Assembly: GCA_016861165.1 (NCBI GenBank)
Contig: BOKV01000022.1
Span: 1 to 61,464 of the forward strand
Source of the DNA: Alphaproteobacteria bacterium
Lineage (GTDB): Bacteria > Pseudomonadota > Alphaproteobacteria > Rhizobiales > Rhizobiaceae
Direction of reading: 5' to 3'
Length of the DNA: 61,464 nt
The translations under genes were made by a program, and so were the position numbers. Shown one piece after another: positions 60,061-61,464 of the stretch; position 1 is the stretch's first letter, and each line of letters begins with the position of its first letter. The notes under the pieces are model-generated. The model was not told the DNA's origin. It was given only the letters and a program-made list of their open reading frames with translations, and ran no database searches.

Positions 60061-61101
60061 ATGGCGCCAGGAAAGCGAAGGGCAAATGCCGCCAAGGGCA
60101 GCTCGGTCACGAGTTTCGCCGTGGCCGAGGCGGCCGGCGTCTCTCAGTCCACCGTATCGCTGGTTATGTCCGGCAAGGCGGCCGGCCGTGTGTCGAAGGC
60201 AACGCGGCTGCTCGTGGAGGAGACCGCACGGCGACTGGGCTACCAGCCCAATGCCTCGGCCCAGATGCTGCGCACCGGAAGCCTGAAGACGCTGTCGCTG
60301 GCGGTTCCCAATGTCGAGCAGCCCTTCTTCGGACAGGTTCTCGTGCGCGCCGAGCTGACAGCGCGCGAGAACGGCTATTCCGTGCTTCTGATCGACACCA
60401 GCAGCGACACGCGATGGTGCGAAAGGCTCGTCCGCATGATCCGCGGCCGGCTCATAGCGGGTTGTATTGTCTATGCCGGCGACGTTGCCGCGGAAAGGCT
60501 GCTGCGACCGGTGCGCGACCATATCCTCTATGTCGAGGCCGACGACGTTGCCAGGAGTGGCGTCGATCTGAATGTGGCGGCGGCAATGCGCATGGTCGTC
60601 GAGCATCTTGCCGGGCTGGGGCACAGGCGCATCGGATACTTCGCGGCGGACTATGCAAAAGGTGCATTCCGGCGCCGTTTCCGGTACTTCCTAGACGAGG
60701 TCGAACGTGCGGGACTGGCTTTCGATCCGCGATGGCAGGCCAGGTCGACCTTCGGTCTCGACCCGGCAACGGAAAACGCCGTCGGGCTGCTCCGGTCCGG
60801 CGACTTCACGGCGGTGTTCTGTGACGACGACCTGCTGGCTGCGGCGACCTATCGTGCCGCCCGGCAGCTCGGCCGCATCATCCCCGACGATCTTTCGGTC
60901 GTCGGATTCAACGATGTGGAACTGGCCCGCATCCTGTGGCCGGAACTGACGACGGTGGCGATTCCCACCGAGAAGGTGGCACGCAGCTCGGTCGAAAGGA
61001 TGATAGCGACATTGCAGGGCGACGAAACCGACGACGATGGGCCCGACATCGTTGACCTGCTTCTTCGCGTGCGAGGTTCCACCGGCCCGGCTCCGGCGTA
61101 G
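60061..61101 (+). CDS. LacI family transcriptional regulator
   Basis: This 346-residue regulator has an N-terminal HTH (VTSFAVAEAAGVSQSTVSLV, then RLGYQPNASAQMLRTG) and a periplasmic-binding-type sensor domain (ALSLAVPNVEQPFFGQVLV-like; real start LKTLSLAVPNVEQPFFGQ) ending IPDDLSVVGFNDVELARILW. The ATG at 60061 follows CCGGAGG. It is divergent from the transporter operon and probably senses its substrate. Confidence 0.92.
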   Translation: MAPGKRRANAAKGSSVTSFAVAEAAGVSQSTVSLVMSGKAAGRVSKATRLLVEETARRLGYQPNASAQMLRTGSLKTLSLAVPNVEQPFFGQVLVRAELTARENGYSVLLIDTSSDTRWCERLVRMIRGRLIAGCIVYAGDVAAERLLRPVRDHILYVEADDVARSGVDLNVAAAMRMVVEHLAGLGHRRIGYFAADYAKGAFRRRFRYFLDEVERAGLAFDPRWQARSTFGLDPATENAVGLLRSGDFTAVFCDDDLLAAATYRAARQLGRIIPDDLSVVGFNDVELARILWPELTTVAIPTEKVARSSVERMIATLQGDETDDDGPDIVDLLLRVRGSTGPAPA

Positions 61102-61340
61102 CCGGCCGCCGCGGCGCCCGGCTCCATCCGTCGCCTGCCGCCAAGCGCCACGTTGCGCACCGGACGGGCCCGCCGGTGGTGCGGAAGCCGGATCGATTTG
61201 CATTGCCGTTTCGGCAGCGGCCAATCCGAATCATTGTGCTTTATTCGAACGGTCGACCGGCTCATCGTTGCTTGTGGCCCGGCAAATGACGGCGCCGGGG
61301 AACGCGCCGTGGGCCCAATCAAACGGGAGATCCGGACATG

Positions 61341-61464
61341 TCTACACGGCCTCGGCGGGGAACCAGGGCACGCTTGGTGGCCTCGTCGAAGTAAGCCGCC
61401 GCTTTGCGCAAGTGCTGGAGAATGCGCTCGAAAGACAGAGATTGTGTTCGGGTGATCCCGTTTG
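61341..61464 (+). repeat. Direct repeat, copy 2 (drmB fragment at window end)
   Basis: This is identical to 54027-54150 except for one base at 61360. It begins abruptly after GGACATG: an ATG at 61338 behind GGGAGA looks like the start of a lost gene whose second codon already lies in the repeat. The short frame from that ATG (MSTRPRRGTRARLVASSK) is not in the DrmB frame and is not a real gene. The 61102-61337 gap holds only that possible promoter and start. Confidence 0.95.

Noticed and set aside
61338..61394. Short frame MSTRPRRGTRARLVASSK at the window end
   Set aside because: It arises only because an ATG is joined to the drmB repeat out of frame.
51692..61464. attR copy of the tRNA-Phe 3' end
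   Set aside because: I looked for the CCTGGGCACCA region downstream and found no second copy in the window.

Overview
The window looks like chromosome of a GC-rich alphaproteobacterium of the order Hyphomicrobiales (Rhizobiales). The evidence is the gene content and order: ubiE-ubiB-coaBC, rpsT-dnaA-dnaN-recF, fabI-fabB-fabA next to an Irr-type Fur regulator, hrcA/rph-rdgB-hemW, and a tsaB-rimI-plsC-miaB-phoH-ybeY-corC-lnt-XRE-metK-trmB run. I cannot name the genus. Position 1 cuts a histidine kinase and position 61464 cuts a repeat, so both ends are incomplete.

Layout. 1-0.9 kb: N-terminal part of a sensor histidine kinase. 1.0-4.9 kb: coaBC, ubiB and ubiE (coenzyme A and ubiquinone). CoaBC carries an extra ribbon-helix-helix domain and has a palindrome just upstream. 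5.1-18.2 kb: mutM, then a long reverse-strand block for tRNA modification (trmB, miaB, tsaB), SAM synthesis (metK), lipoprotein and phospholipid acylation (lnt, plsC), rRNA maturation (ybeY, phoH) and Fe-S delivery (nfuA). 18.2-30.5 kb: trpS, murJ, glnD, a TRIC-like membrane protein, grpE and hrcA, then forward rph-rdgB-hemW and a reverse LpoA-like lipoprotein. 30.8-38.5 kb: rsmI-yraN-gshB, a small exported peptide, an enoyl-CoA hydratase with a coupled membrane protein, rpsO, pnp and an RsmC-like methyltransferase. 38.5-45.6 kb: a probable FixK/FNR-controlled small RNA, an FNR-box-driven DUF6455 protein, fabI-fabB-fabA, irr, an SH3 protein, a 2-hydroxyacid dehydrogenase, a GNAT and a ThiF/MoeB protein. 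45.6-51.0 kb: recF, dnaN, dnaA and rpsT, with an AT-rich gap upstream of dnaA.

Accessory region, 51.4-61.5 kb: tRNA-Thr and tRNA-Phe, then a C-terminally truncated P4-type integrase with an array of inverted GCCAACA motifs in front. It runs directly into a 5'-truncated, frameshifted gene that I recognise as a DISARM-type drmB (DUF1998). Next is a compact reverse operon: solute-binding protein, two permeases, ABC ATPase, cytidine-deaminase family protein and a short adenosylhomocysteinase-like protein. A divergent LacI-family regulator has two matching operator-like motifs in the shared promoter. The last 124 bases repeat an internal piece of the drmB remnant (54027-54150) with one mismatch. 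The 7,314 bp between the copies may therefore be a tandem duplication, an insertion flanked by duplicated drmB, or a contig end at a repeat.

How it fits together: the core is housekeeping (translation, replication, membrane lipid, cofactors). The right end is a decayed, tRNA-linked defence-type island beside or around a catabolic or salvage cassette that could take up and process a nucleoside-like compound. All calls come from reading the sequence and from family knowledge; no database search was run.
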